Assembly: GCF_005887555.1 (NCBI RefSeq)
Contig: NZ_VCIA01000001.1
Coordinates: 2,976,001-3,040,000 of the forward strand
Direction of reading: 5' to 3'
Length of the DNA stretch: 64,000 nt
Source: Lentibacillus cibarius
GTDB lineage: Bacteria; Bacillota; Bacilli; Bacillales; Amphibacillaceae
The notes under the pieces are model-generated. The model saw only the letters and a list, made by a program, of their open reading frames with translations. It searched no databases and was not told where the DNA came from. Positions 55,703 to 64,000 of the stretch are shown here, one piece after another. The translations under genes were made by a program, and so were the position numbers. The stretch's first letter is position 1. The number at the start of each line of letters is the position of its first letter.

Positions 55703-56254
55703 ATGAAGAATGATCGTAAATTTTTAATAGCAATATTAACAGTAGTATTCGTTATATTAGCCGCTTGTGGAGACTCATCCGATGAATCAAGTGCTGCGTT
55801 GGACGGTCCGTCACACGCGAATCAGAACACGGATGCCGATTCTTCCAATGTAGATTCGAAAGCAAATGATTCCATCGACAATGCGAATACAGGGAATTTA
55901 AAAGAGGAATATCTCAAAAAATTAAATGATGCTAAAAAAGAGATGAAAGCGTCACGAAAAGAAGTAGAAGGTAAAACTACATATGCTATGAAAAAAATAG
56001 AAGGTGATAGATACGACGTTTGGGATGGATTGTTAAATGAGATTTACGGCGTTCTAAAGAAGCAACTTTCTGCTGAAGAGATGGACCAACTAAGAAAAGA
56101 GCAACGTAAATGGTTAGATGACCGAGATGATACTGCAAAAGAGGCATCGCTCAAATATAAAGGCGGTACGATGGAACAATTAGAATATGTCATGGTCCGG
56201 AACAATCTTACTAAAGAAAGATGCTTCGAGTTAGTTGAAGATTATATGAAATAA
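55703..56254 (+). CDS. Lipoprotein with LprI/DUF1311-like domain
   Basis: 183 aa. Signal peptide with lipobox LAAC, a Ser/Asp/Asn-rich linker to residue ~70, then a domain ending in RKEQRKWLDDRDDTAKEAS, the hallmark of the LprI/DUF1311 family (some members inhibit lysozyme). A strong terminator follows. Confidence 0.75.
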   Translation: MKNDRKFLIAILTVVFVILAACGDSSDESSAALDGPSHANQNTDADSSNVDSKANDSIDNANTGNLKEEYLKKLNDAKKEMKASRKEVEGKTTYAMKKIEGDRYDVWDGLLNEIYGVLKKQLSAEEMDQLRKEQRKWLDDRDDTAKEASLKYKGGTMEQLEYVMVRNNLTKERCFELVEDYMK

Positions 56255-56291
56255 TTTTTATTACCCACGACAATTGATTTTTCCAACCTCA

Positions 56292-56325
56292 GTTGCCTGA
56301 TGCTTATCAGGCAACATCTTTTTTT
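56292..56325 (+). terminator. Rho-independent terminator
   Basis: GTTGCCTGAT (56292-56301) pairs perfectly with ATCAGGCAAC (56306-56315) around a 4-base loop, followed by ATCTTTTTTTC. Confidence 0.92.
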
Positions 56326-56389
56326 CTGTTACCTTGTTTTCTGCCCCTCGCCAGTTCCCCCGTCAGCGGCATTACCGATAGTTATGTGT

Positions 56390-56926
56390 CTACTCCAGTA
56401 AAATACTTTCCGTTTTTAAAGCATCGCACGCTTTTTCGAGTTGTTCTTGCGTATCCGCCTCAATGGTGTGCAAGTGTACACCGCTAGTAAGTTTGGAAAG
56501 CAGCGTGGCATCGGTTTGGTGTAACTTTTGCAGAAATGCATCGGCATCAAGCCGGTTTTTTATCATTAGTGAACCGGTCAGATCCCCATAAATGGGATGC
56601 TCCACCATGACATTCCGAATTTTAACGCCATGGTCTACCAGTGTATAAAGCTCCGTAGCGGTATCTTCCAGCTGATGGCAGACGGCAATGACTCTTGTAA
56701 ATGCTGTCGGATTCTTATTGTCTGTATAGTAAACATAGCCGCGTGACGTTGCGATGATCGGTTCTCCCCGCGCTTTCAGTAAAGAAATATCCTGCACAAT
56801 GGCTTGGCGGCTTACGTTTGTTTTTTCGGCGAGGACTTTACCGGAAAAAGGCTGACTGTCTTGCTTTAACCATGATAGAATCAGATTTCTTCTATCTTCA
56901 CCAAATACCTTATTCCCATCGACCAC
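56390..56926 (-). CDS. niaR: Niacin-responsive repressor NiaR
   Basis: 178 aa. The N-terminal HTH (VSRQAIVQDISLLKARG, residues ~39-55) is followed by a 3H domain with its histidines in VCHQLEDTA, VDHGVK, VEHPIYGDL and GVHLHTIEAD. NiaR (YrxA) represses NAD synthesis and niacin uptake genes when nicotinic acid is available. An extended -10 (TGGTATAAT, minus strand near 56955-56963) lies upstream. Confidence 0.92.
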   Translation of the reverse strand: MVDGNKVFGEDRRNLILSWLKQDSQPFSGKVLAEKTNVSRQAIVQDISLLKARGEPIIATSRGYVYYTDNKNPTAFTRVIAVCHQLEDTATELYTLVDHGVKIRNVMVEHPIYGDLTGSLMIKNRLDADAFLQKLHQTDATLLSKLTSGVHLHTIEADTQEQLEKACDALKTESILLE

Positions 56927-57008
56927 ATGAACACCCCACTTTTTTCAATTATTATTATACCAAAATGTTGACATTGGTACACGAAAAAACATCTTGCATA
57001 ATATCGTT

Positions 57009-57038
57009 ATATGTGTAATGATATGTGTAAAGACACAT
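57009..57038. promoter_or_regulatory. Candidate NiaR operator
   Basis: ATGTGT (57023-57028) and ACACAT (57033-57038) form a palindrome around AAAG. ATATGTGTAA is also directly repeated (57009-57018 and 57021-57030). It sits in the niaR/symporter intergenic region, where an autoregulatory site is expected. Confidence 0.55.
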
Positions 57039-57097
57039 GTAAGGTTCAGGGTTAACTAGACTTTATATGTTCAATCATTCACAAAAGGGGAGATCAC

Positions 57098-57286
57098 ATG
57101 CGAAAAGACAAAGCGAAAGTTGGTTGGGGAGTTTTGATTGTGTTACTGATTCTATCAGCCTATTTTATTCCTTACAGATTTCTATCAGGGGTTGATGCCT
57201 GGTATGGCAGTTTTCTTTTATGGGGGATTGTAGGGATGCTAGTCATTGTCGCAAATATCATGGTTACAAAGGATTGGGGGAAGTAA
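57098..57286 (+). CDS. Small two-helix membrane protein, symporter partner
   Basis: 62 aa with two helices (VGWGVLIVLLILSAYFI; FLLWGIVGMLVIVANIMV). AGGGGAG-type site before the ATG. Encoded directly before an SSS-family symporter, like other small symporter accessory proteins (YhdT/PanF-type pairs). Confidence 0.75.
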   Translation: MRKDKAKVGWGVLIVLLILSAYFIPYRFLSGVDAWYGSFLLWGIVGMLVIVANIMVTKDWGK

Positions 57287-57287
57287 A

Positions 57288-58769
57288 TTGGGTACAAGTA
57301 TGGCAGTTTGGGGAATTGGCGTTTATTTTACCTTAGCATTGGTGGTTGCAATATTATCCAGACGTGGTAATCGATCGAATATGGCGGGTTTTTTCCTTGG
57401 TGGTCGCAGCATGAATGGAATCTTGTCAGCATTGAGTTATAGCGCGACAACGTTTAGTGCATTCATGATGGTTGGTTTGGCCGGGTTGACGTATCAAGGT
57501 GGTGTCGGGGCGCTTGGTTTTGAAATCGTCTATTTTACCGGGGTATCTTTGGTAGCCTTGTTTGGACCCCGATTTTGGCTGGCCGGAAAAAAATACGGAT
57601 ATGTGACCCCATCGGAAATGATTGGCGGGCGGTATGCGAGCAAATCAGCCGCCATTACCACGTCCATCGTCAGCTGTCTGTTTCTTATTCCGTATTGCGC
57701 GGTTCAGTTGGCTGGTGTGGGGTACTTATTGCAGGGAATCACCGGTGATGTGCTTCCATTTACGGCGGGTGTTGTGATGGCAACGGTGATGGCCATTTTG
57801 TTTTCTTATACAGCGGGCATCCGTTCTGTTGTCTGGACTGATGCACTGCAGGCGGTAATCATGATTCTTACGTCCACACTTGTCGTTTTATTTGTTGTGC
57901 AAGGGCTTGGCGGTTTTGGGCAATTCTTTACTGATCTCGAGACAAACCATCCGGGTGCATTGGCGGTTCCGGGTAACGGCTATTTCGATTTTCTAACGTT
58001 TCTTGGGCTGACGTTGCCATGGTTTTTCTTTAGTTTGTCCAATCCACAAGTGAGTCAGCGGTTGTTCATGCCCGCATCGTTAAAAGGCTTACGGCAGATG
58101 TTGATCGGCTTTCTCATGTTCGGATTCATTTATACGTTTGTATCAGTATTATGGGGATTTTCTGCGCTACAGATGTTCCCGGATTTACAAACGGCGGATT
58201 TGGCCACACCGAGACTCCTGTCATCTGAATTAGTCCCGCCGGTGCTCGGTGTAATTGTAATGGTCGGTATCATGGCTGCAGCGGTTTCGACCATCGATTC
58301 GATTATGCTGACCTTATCATCGATGGTTTCCCGTGATATTTATGGCAATGCAAGCAAACAGCCGAATGATGCGAAACAATTACGGGTGGCGAAAATCATC
58401 ATGCCGGTGATTGCGGTGTTGGCGTTTGTGTTTGCCGAACTGCAACTTAATTTAATTGCTGTGCTGTCGGTTGCCGCGTCATCCGGATTGATCGTCGCTG
58501 TTCCTGCATTTTTCGGGACATTTTTCTGGAAACGCGGAACCGCTGCCGGTGTCGTCTCCAGTGTATCGCTTGGCGCAGCACTTGTTCTTATTCTGGAACT
58601 TTTCGGCAGCAAACCACTAGGGCTGGCTTCAGGTATCTGGGGGCTAGTTGTATCAAGTCTTATCTTTATAGGTGTCAGCCTTGTGACGAAAGCACCGGTG
58701 GAAAAAGCCGAGGCATTTACGAACATAACGAAGCGGGCAAAGGAAGGTAATAAACGGGCCGTTAGTTAA
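57288..58769 (+). CDS. Sodium/solute symporter (SSS family), candidate niacin transporter
   Basis: About 493 aa with 13 or so membrane helices. GGRSMNGILSALSYSATTFSAF (in parts) and SNPQVSQRLFMPAS are SSS-family signatures. The TTG at 57288 sits 5 bases after GGGGGAAG; ATG 57300 is an alternative. It shares its promoter region with niaR on the opposite strand, which suggests niacin or a related pyridine as substrate (inference). Confidence 0.85.
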   Translation: MGTSMAVWGIGVYFTLALVVAILSRRGNRSNMAGFFLGGRSMNGILSALSYSATTFSAFMMVGLAGLTYQGGVGALGFEIVYFTGVSLVALFGPRFWLAGKKYGYVTPSEMIGGRYASKSAAITTSIVSCLFLIPYCAVQLAGVGYLLQGITGDVLPFTAGVVMATVMAILFSYTAGIRSVVWTDALQAVIMILTSTLVVLFVVQGLGGFGQFFTDLETNHPGALAVPGNGYFDFLTFLGLTLPWFFFSLSNPQVSQRLFMPASLKGLRQMLIGFLMFGFIYTFVSVLWGFSALQMFPDLQTADLATPRLLSSELVPPVLGVIVMVGIMAAAVSTIDSIMLTLSSMVSRDIYGNASKQPNDAKQLRVAKIIMPVIAVLAFVFAELQLNLIAVLSVAASSGLIVAVPAFFGTFFWKRGTAAGVVSSVSLGAALVLILELFGSKPLGLASGIWGLVVSSLIFIGVSLVTKAPVEKAEAFTNITKRAKEGNKRAVS

Positions 58770-58831
58770 TTTTACGCGGACCCCATCTAAAAAGAGGATG
58801 AGGATAGAAATATGGAATCCGAATGAGCGCA

Positions 58832-59337
58832 CATGTCTCGAGCGGCCGTCTCGAAACCGAAACGGAGCTCATATGTGGCCGAAAGGGTCTTGAGCGGCCG
58901 TCTCGAAACCGAAACGGAGCTGATATGCGGCTGAAAGGGTCTTGAGCGGCCGTCTCGAAACCGAAACGGAGCTCATATGTGGCCGAAAGGGTCTTGAGCG
59001 GCCGTCTCGAAACCGAAACGGAGCTGATATGCGGTCGAAAGGGTCTCGAGCGGCCGTCTCGAAACCGAAACGGAGCGCATATGTGGTCGAAAAGGTCTTG
59101 AGCGGCTGTCTCGAAACCAAAACGGAGCTCACATGCGGTCGAAAAGGTTTCGAGCGGGCGTCTCGAAACCGAAACGGAGCTCACATGCGGTCGAAAAGGT
59201 CTCGAGCGGGCGTCTCGAAACCGAAACGGAGCTCATATGTGGCTGAAAGGGTCTTGAGCGGCTGTCTCGAAACCGAAACGGAGCTCAAATGTGGTCGAAA
59301 AGGTCTTGAGCGGCCGTCTCGAAACCAAAACGGCTCG
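58832..59337. repeat. Second tandem array: 10 copies with an exact 52-bp period
   Basis: GAGCGG recurs at 58840, 58892, 58944, 58996, 59048, 59100, 59152, 59204, 59256 and 59308, always 52 bases apart. A unit reads GAGCGGCCGTCTCGAAACCG, AAACGGAGCTCATATGTGG, then CCGAAAGGGTCTT. GCTCA and TGAGC at the unit edges are complementary, as are CCGT and ACGG inside. The sequence is unrelated to the 31-32 kb array despite the same period. Frames on both strands (RFGFETAAQD-type repeats) are artefacts of the repeat. Confidence 0.92.
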
Positions 59338-59490
59338 GAAAACTGCTGCAAAAATATAATGCAATTGTTCATGAAAAAACCGACTGGTAAGATACGTATG
59401 GATGCAACAATGTTGTGACAAACTTCTTTTTAGGCGAAATACATGGTATGATAAGAAAAAAAGATACGCGCTGAAAGGAGTGGACAATCT

Positions 59491-59964
59491 TTGAAGAAAT
59501 ATTTGGTGATCGGCTTTGTACTGATGATCGTATTGGTAAGTGCGTGTTCAGATAAAGGAGATCAGGATGAGCAGGCGAATGAGGCAAGTACCGGAGATAT
59601 CCGGGAAACAACCACTTCTGTCGATGACTTGCCAACATTTTTAGATGCGAAGTCCGATGATATGAAAACCCTGTATACAGCAGTGGCAAAAAGTCAGGAT
59701 TTATTGGAATCCATGCCTTGTTACTGTGGTTGTGGGGAATTTGGCCACACGAGCAACTATGATTGCTTCATTAACCAAAATAATGATGACGGTTCGCTCG
59801 TTTGGGATGATCATGCGACGAAATGTCAGGCATGTCTGGATATAGCAGCGGAGTCGATTGTGGAATTCGGTAAAGGTAAATCCATCAAAGACATTCGCCA
59901 TATGATCGATGAAAAATATCAGGAAGGCGACTATCCGGAACCAACACCGACGCCAGAAGTTTGA
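59491..59964 (+). CDS. PCYCGC-motif lipoprotein
   Basis: 157 aa from TTG 59491 behind AAAGGAGTGG. Signal peptide with lipobox LVSAC, acidic linker, then PCYCGCGEFGH and, further on, DHATKCQAC. These are the defining cysteines of the PCYCGC lipoprotein family of Bacillaceae, whose role is unknown (a metal or thiol function is likely). Confidence 0.85.
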   Translation: MKKYLVIGFVLMIVLVSACSDKGDQDEQANEASTGDIRETTTSVDDLPTFLDAKSDDMKTLYTAVAKSQDLLESMPCYCGCGEFGHTSNYDCFINQNNDDGSLVWDDHATKCQACLDIAAESIVEFGKGKSIKDIRHMIDEKYQEGDYPEPTPTPEV

Positions 59965-59974
59965 AATGACGGAC

Positions 59975-60007
59975 AAAAAGCTTACCACCATCGTGATAAG
60001 CTTTTTT
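59975..60007. terminator. Bidirectional terminator
   Basis: AAAAAGCTTA (59975-59984) pairs with TAAGCTTTTTT (59997-60007). It has A and T runs on both sides and ends the lipoprotein gene and possibly the convergent lipA. Confidence 0.8.
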
Positions 60008-60088
60008 CTATCGTGACAGGCGAGAAAACTCCAACCTCGGACGAACACAGGAATTCCCCTCTGTAAGAATAGGCAAGTGGTGGGGAGT

Positions 60089-61024
60089 TTAAAAGACCTT
60101 TTCTTGTTCCTGTTCTTCAATGCCTTTCATGTATTTGATCCGGTTCTGTTTGGAAGCAGCATTCACCTGTTCATCGGCATGGTAAGATGACCTTACTAGC
60201 GGGCCGGATTCACAATGGCTAAACCCTTTCTCCAGTGCAATTTGCTTTAGCTCTTCAAATTCATCAGGGTGGTAGTACCGTTCAATATTCAAGTGCTTTT
60301 TCGTCGGCTGCAGGTACTGGCCAATCGTCATGATATCTACATTGTGGGCGCGTAAATCATCCATCGCTTCTATGATTTCGTCTTTTGTTTCGCCCAATCC
60401 AACCATAATGCTTGATTTGGTCGGTGTATTAGGTGCGATTTCTTTGACACGTTCCAGCAGCTTTAGAGAGCGTTCATATGTAGCAATTGCACGCACCCGT
60501 TTCGTCAGTCTGCGAACGGTTTCAATGTTATGGTTAAATATATCCGGCTTGCTATTCATTAACGTATAAAGACTTTCATAATCACCTTTCATATCTGATG
60601 GCAAAATTTCAATCGTACACCCTGGATTTTTGCGTCGGATCGCCCGGACGGTTTCCGCAAAAACAGCTGCACCGCCATCATTTAAGTCATCACGTGCAAC
60701 AGCTGTGATAACCGCGTGCTTGAGCCCCATCATTTCGACGGATTCAGCTACTCGTTCCGGTTCTCCCCAATCCAGTTCACTTGGCCGTCCGGTTGCTACT
60801 GCACAAAACCGGCATCCGCGTGTGCATACATTGCCTAAAATCATGAATGTTGCTGTTTGGCGTTCACTCCAGCACTCATGAATATTCGGGCAGCGAGCTT
60901 CCTCACAAACCGTATTCAACCGCTTCTCCCGCATTAACTTTTTAAGACCGGTATAAGACTTATTCGTTTTCAAGTCTGTTTTTAACCACTCCGGTTTTCG
61001 GATATGCTGGTAGTTTTTAGCCAT
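60089..61024 (-). CDS. lipA: Lipoyl synthase
   Basis: Radical-SAM enzyme that inserts two sulfurs into octanoyl groups on lipoyl domains. The SAM cluster motif CTRGCRFC and the auxiliary-cluster motif [12 protein letters not shown] are both present, and RSSYHADEQ near the end is also conserved. 311 aa. It overlaps lipM by 8 bases. Confidence 0.95.
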   Translation of the reverse strand: MAKNYQHIRKPEWLKTDLKTNKSYTGLKKLMREKRLNTVCEEARCPNIHECWSERQTATFMILGNVCTRGCRFCAVATGRPSELDWGEPERVAESVEMMGLKHAVITAVARDDLNDGGAAVFAETVRAIRRKNPGCTIEILPSDMKGDYESLYTLMNSKPDIFNHNIETVRRLTKRVRAIATYERSLKLLERVKEIAPNTPTKSSIMVGLGETKDEIIEAMDDLRAHNVDIMTIGQYLQPTKKHLNIERYYHPDEFEELKQIALEKGFSHCESGPLVRSSYHADEQVNAASKQNRIKYMKGIEEQEQEKVF

Positions 61025-61862
61025 GTTTCACAGACTCCTTTCGCAATCGATAATAATTCCAATCATCTGTACGATATTTTGTTTCGGCCAAACGATAAAC
61101 TTCCTCCCACTGCTGGCGTGACAGCTCAAACGGTTGCAAGGTCACATCCAGCCCTGTTTCAAACCCGGCATAAAAGGCATCTTTCATCATATCGTATGTG
61201 TGCGTTTTGTTCGTCAATTGATCAATGGTGATCGCCTTTCTGTGAAAAGCATCACGCATTCTTTGCTTTATTGCATTATTAGGGAAAAGAAATAAGTCAT
61301 AAAGCATTTCGGTATCCATGTCCATGGGGATGGATCCGTGCTGCAGGAGGACCCCTTTATTTCTTGTTTGTGCATTTCCGGATAATTTCTTGCCATCAAC
61401 CATCATTTCGTAAAAGGCAGCTTTTTCAAAACAGACAGCGGAACGATCGCGTGCTGTTTGTTTATCCGGCATCGCATAATCCACCGTAATACCCAAATTA
61501 TTAAACCCTTCGACGAGCCCCTTTGACAAAATATAATAGGCTTCTGTGACAGACGCAGGAATACCTGGGTGATCCTCTGAAACAACTATGCTATAAGTTA
61601 GCTCATTATCGTGCAAAACTGCACTGCCGCCAGTTAAACGTCGGACAAACTGACAATTATATGTACGCACAGCGCCAAAATCAATTGTCTTATGGGTCTT
61701 TTGGAACTGTCCAACTGAAAGCGTCGGTCTGGACCAGCCGTAAAAGCGTAAAGTTGGCGGGATTTTCCCTTCCTTATGCCAATTCAAGAGTGTCTCATCT
61801 AATGCCATATTTACCGCTGCATCGAGATAGCCACTATCCAGAAAGTACCATTCTTCATGCAA
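61017..61862 (-). CDS. lipM: Octanoyltransferase LipM
   Basis: 281 aa. It moves octanoate from acyl carrier protein to GcvH, the first step of Bacillus lipoylation. [19 protein letters not shown] and [14 protein letters not shown] are family blocks. The catalytic cysteine is in AVCFEKA. It closely follows the layout of B. subtilis LipM (about 278 aa). Together with lipA it forms a two-gene lipoylation operon. Confidence 0.92.
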   Translation of the reverse strand: MHEEWYFLDSGYLDAAVNMALDETLLNWHKEGKIPPTLRFYGWSRPTLSVGQFQKTHKTIDFGAVRTYNCQFVRRLTGGSAVLHDNELTYSIVVSEDHPGIPASVTEAYYILSKGLVEGFNNLGITVDYAMPDKQTARDRSAVCFEKAAFYEMMVDGKKLSGNAQTRNKGVLLQHGSIPMDMDTEMLYDLFLFPNNAIKQRMRDAFHRKAITIDQLTNKTHTYDMMKDAFYAGFETGLDVTLQPFELSRQQWEEVYRLAETKYRTDDWNYYRLRKESVKHG

Positions 61863-62121
61863 ATCTCACACCCCCCTCATCATTTCTCTCAACCATGTTC
61901 AGATTAGCATGACTGAAAATTTATGTAAAGGAATAAGGAATATTTCCATCTTCTGTAAATTTTCTGTCAATGACATTTTCTTTTGATGAGATCCATGTGC
62001 GGCCAGCAATTCGGGATGAACGTGGAACCGGCCTAGCTATCTATGCTGGCCTTTTCGGCAAAATAGCAGCAAGGCAGCTGGGGGTATGCTGTCGTCTTTC
62101 ATCTATTAATGCTAAACGACG
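61863..62121. other. Non-coding gap between lipM and the ger operon
   Basis: AT-rich, about 260 bases. TTGACA on the minus strand near 61968-61973 could be the lipM -35. No gene or clear terminator was recognised. Confidence 0.35.
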
Positions 62122-63228
62122 CTACTTTTTACGAGTATTCTTCCCAGCGGCTTTTCCCCGTAACCATACACCCACCAACAACAGAATGGGAATAAGCACA
62201 TGAACGAGAACATCATAAAATGGCCATGTCGTGCCTAACACATGAGCGACTTTCTGTAAATTGGGGGCAGACCAAATGGTCATGATGACTAACAAGAAAC
62301 CGAGTGGAAAGACCAGCTGCCTATAATCTGATAATTTCAACCATTGCGCCGTACCAATGACAAGGACATAATGGAAGACGGCAATTTTCACAAAGGTACC
62401 AGTAACCCAAATCGCCATGACAATAGCTTCAACGTGTTGCAGGAAATCCGCCATACTTATATACCTGACTGCACTCATGACCGGATAATTAAACGTGCTT
62501 GTGATATCTCCAAATATAAAAAGCGAAAGTAAATTGGCTAAAAAGAACGTAATCATCGTTACAATCACCGAAAACATTCCCCATTTCAACCCTTTTTGCT
62601 GGTTACCTAAAGAGGGCAGGAAGAAAGACAGGAGAAAGAATTGCATAAACCAGCTTGATGCAAGGAAACCGCCTGTTAAGGAGGGACCTATTCCATTTCC
62701 CATGATCGGTAGCATATGCTGCGGCTCCAAATCTGGCACAAGCATGATTGCAATGAATAGAAACAAGGCAAAGATTAGTGGTATGAAAATAGTTGCGGTT
62801 CTTGACAATACTTCAATTCCACCACGCACAGCAGCTGCACAAACGAATACCATCGTTCCCAGTACAACGAATATGGGTGTTTCCGGAAGAAAATTTCCCA
62901 CAACGAAGTCACCGTATTCTCTTAATGACAGTGCATTCAGATGCAAATAATAGACGAGAAACAGTAATCCAATCAATTTTCCCGGAATCCGTCCGATAAC
63001 TTTTTCACTGTATTGGATAATCGTTTGCTTAGGGTAAATGGTATGCAACCGATAAGCAATGAAGACAGTTAGAAAGCCGGCAATGGATCCCCAAATGGGT
63101 GCTAACCACATATCTTGTTCGGCGACTCCCCCGGTAATGGCGGGGGCGATTAATACGGCTGTTGACGTGATCGCCAAATAAAGCAAAAACGCCAGTTGTA
63201 TTGCGCTGATTTTCCCTTTATCCATCAT
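62122..63228 (-). CDS. GerB-type spore germination permease
   Basis: About 368 aa with ten or so helices, APC-superfamily fold. It begins MMDKGKISAIQLAFLLYLAI, a pattern common to GerAB/GerBB/GerKB proteins, which form the germinant receptor channel subunit. ATG 63228 has AGGAGGTG upstream and is preferred over ATG 63249, which overlaps that site. It follows a 75-residue gene and a GerC-type gene. Confidence 0.9.
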   Translation of the reverse strand: MMDKGKISAIQLAFLLYLAITSTAVLIAPAITGGVAEQDMWLAPIWGSIAGFLTVFIAYRLHTIYPKQTIIQYSEKVIGRIPGKLIGLLFLVYYLHLNALSLREYGDFVVGNFLPETPIFVVLGTMVFVCAAAVRGGIEVLSRTATIFIPLIFALFLFIAIMLVPDLEPQHMLPIMGNGIGPSLTGGFLASSWFMQFFLLSFFLPSLGNQQKGLKWGMFSVIVTMITFFLANLLSLFIFGDITSTFNYPVMSAVRYISMADFLQHVEAIVMAIWVTGTFVKIAVFHYVLVIGTAQWLKLSDYRQLVFPLGFLLVIMTIWSAPNLQKVAHVLGTTWPFYDVLVHVLIPILLLVGVWLRGKAAGKNTRKK

Positions 63229-63273
63229 CGCGCGATTCACCTCCTGCATGAAAAGAACTTGGTCGGACGACGA

Positions 63274-63501
63274 TTATGGCTCCAACAGCTTCCCTAAAGG
63301 CTTGAAAATCGCCTCAACTAATTGGGTAGGACCCGGCATATCAGGGAAATACACGAGCACAATACCTAGGATGACGCTGCCTGTTGTTAGCACGACGAAT
63401 ACCTTTTTTTCCCTCTTTTGCTCCTTTTCTATTTTCGGCCATTCGTATAAGGTGATAAGAATAGCGACGGCAACAATTCCGAGAACCATTAACCATTTCA
63501 T
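63274..63501 (-). CDS. Small membrane protein of the ger operon
   Basis: 75 aa with helix LMVLGIVAVAILITLYEW, a basic loop and a second helix (FVVLTTGSVILGIVLVYF). Small two-helix D-type subunits are known in several ger operons. GGAG lies before the ATG. Confidence 0.75.
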   Translation of the reverse strand: MKWLMVLGIVAVAILITLYEWPKIEKEQKREKKVFVVLTTGSVILGIVLVYFPDMPGPTQLVEAIFKPLGKLLEP

Positions 63502-63518
63502 TTCTTTTTCTCCTTCTC

Positions 63519-64000
63519 TTAAGGTACGCCTTGTGGTCCGCTTGATCTGCCGGGTCTTCTTATTTTCGCATCACTTTTTATGACAACTTCTATTTCGGGG
63601 AATTTTTCATTCCACTTATCCTTTGCTTGCTTCCATCGTTTCGGATAGTGGCGCTCAAACGTCTCGCCGAATCCAAAAATGTCTGCCTCCATTCCTGTTT
63701 GCACCTCGTCGAGCACCAATTGAATACGTTTATCAATTTCTTTTTCCATTTGTTTTTCCAGTTTTTCTATAGTCTTTGGATCCATCATGTCCAATTTGGT
63801 TTCGTTTTCGGCAACATCGTCTTCTGTGGTAATCTGAACGGTCATCTTCCATTTTCCGTTTTTGATAGTGGGAATTAATTCCGTACTGGAACGCAGCAAT
63901 TTAAAGGAAATATAACCTTCCGCATCCTTTGGTTGAATGGTGACGGCAGATAGTTGAATCTGATCAATGATCCACAGTAATCCCCTTGTCACTTTGTCAT
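63519..64000 (-). CDS. GerC-type spore germination lipoprotein, C-terminal part (truncated)
   Basis: The frame is open to the window end, so the N-terminus is missing. IQPKDAEGYISFKLLRSSTE and the long charged helix MEKEIDKRIQLVLDEVQ with FGFGETFERHYPKRW are the third domain of Ger(x)C proteins. It is part of the same operon as the permease. Confidence 0.88.
   Translation of the reverse strand, partial: DKVTRGLLWIIDQIQLSAVTIQPKDAEGYISFKLLRSSTELIPTIKNGKWKMTVQITTEDDVAENETKLDMMDPKTIEKLEKQMEKEIDKRIQLVLDEVQTGMEADIFGFGETFERHYPKRWKQAKDKWNEKFPEIEVVIKSDAKIRRPGRSSGPQGVP

Noticed and set aside
58762..59418. Repetitive proteins encoded across the second 52-bp array on either strand
   Set aside because: 52 is not a multiple of 3, so any frame cycles through all three phases of the repeat. 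The 52-residue protein repeats are artefacts, and no ribosome binding sites are present.

Overview
The window looks like chromosome of a spore-forming, low-GC Gram-positive bacterium of the Bacillaceae, probably one of the moderately halophilic genera around Virgibacillus, Lentibacillus and Oceanobacillus. The evidence is sspO, a YjcZ-type peptide, a SleB/LysM hydrolase, a ger operon, S-box (SAM-I) control, the LipM route of lipoylation, NiaR, and strong AGGAGG-type ribosome binding sites throughout. The genus is inference.

1-9.7 kb is a formate/selenium block. It holds the end of a formate dehydrogenase alpha gene, its beta (Fe-S) and gamma (cytochrome b) subunits, tatA and tatC for Tat export, and fdhD for sulfuration of the molybdenum cofactor. 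A complete selenocysteine system follows: selD, selA, a 97-nt tRNA-Sec with anticodon UCA, and selB. selD itself carries an in-frame UGA at the catalytic position (codon 16), so it reads as a selenoprotein. 10-24 kb holds small spore-related genes (sspO, a YjcZ-like peptide), an RNase HI-like protein, sbcDC, a Rieske/FAD oxidoreductase, and a NhaC-type methionine transporter candidate behind a complete SAM-I riboswitch; this transporter is frameshifted. Two lipoproteins and a cell-wall hydrolase follow.

24.5-27 kb carries a MotA-like/OmpA-like pair that resembles ZorA/ZorB of Zorya anti-phage systems, but without the known effectors. It is bracketed by GC-rich direct repeats and followed by a 21-bp tandem repeat. 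27.5-31.1 kb is the fruRKA operon with a promoter and a cre site. 31.2-32.2 kb is a 19-copy tandem array with an exact 52-bp period. 32.7-45.1 kb is a large envelope operon (membrane protein, ABC transporter, coiled-coil protein, MoxR, DUF58, two VWA proteins).

45.2-56.3 kb is accessory: a type I toxin candidate with an antisense promoter, an hsdM remnant, an AlaX-type editing protein, MITE-like and other dispersed repeats, and an overlapping three-gene helicase cassette. The cassette consists of an AddA-like helicase without nuclease domain, an AddB-like protein with an Fe-S cysteine pattern but no Walker A motif, and a second UvrD-like helicase. It is the best candidate for an undescribed nucleic-acid-processing or defence system here. 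The last part has niaR divergent from a sodium/solute symporter (candidate niacin transporter), a second, unrelated tandem array that also has an exact 52-bp period (10 copies), lipA and lipM, and the end of a ger spore-germination operon.

Two genes (the methionine transporter and the coiled-coil gene of the envelope operon) are each broken by what looks like loss of a single G in a G run. This could be real or a homopolymer error in the assembly.
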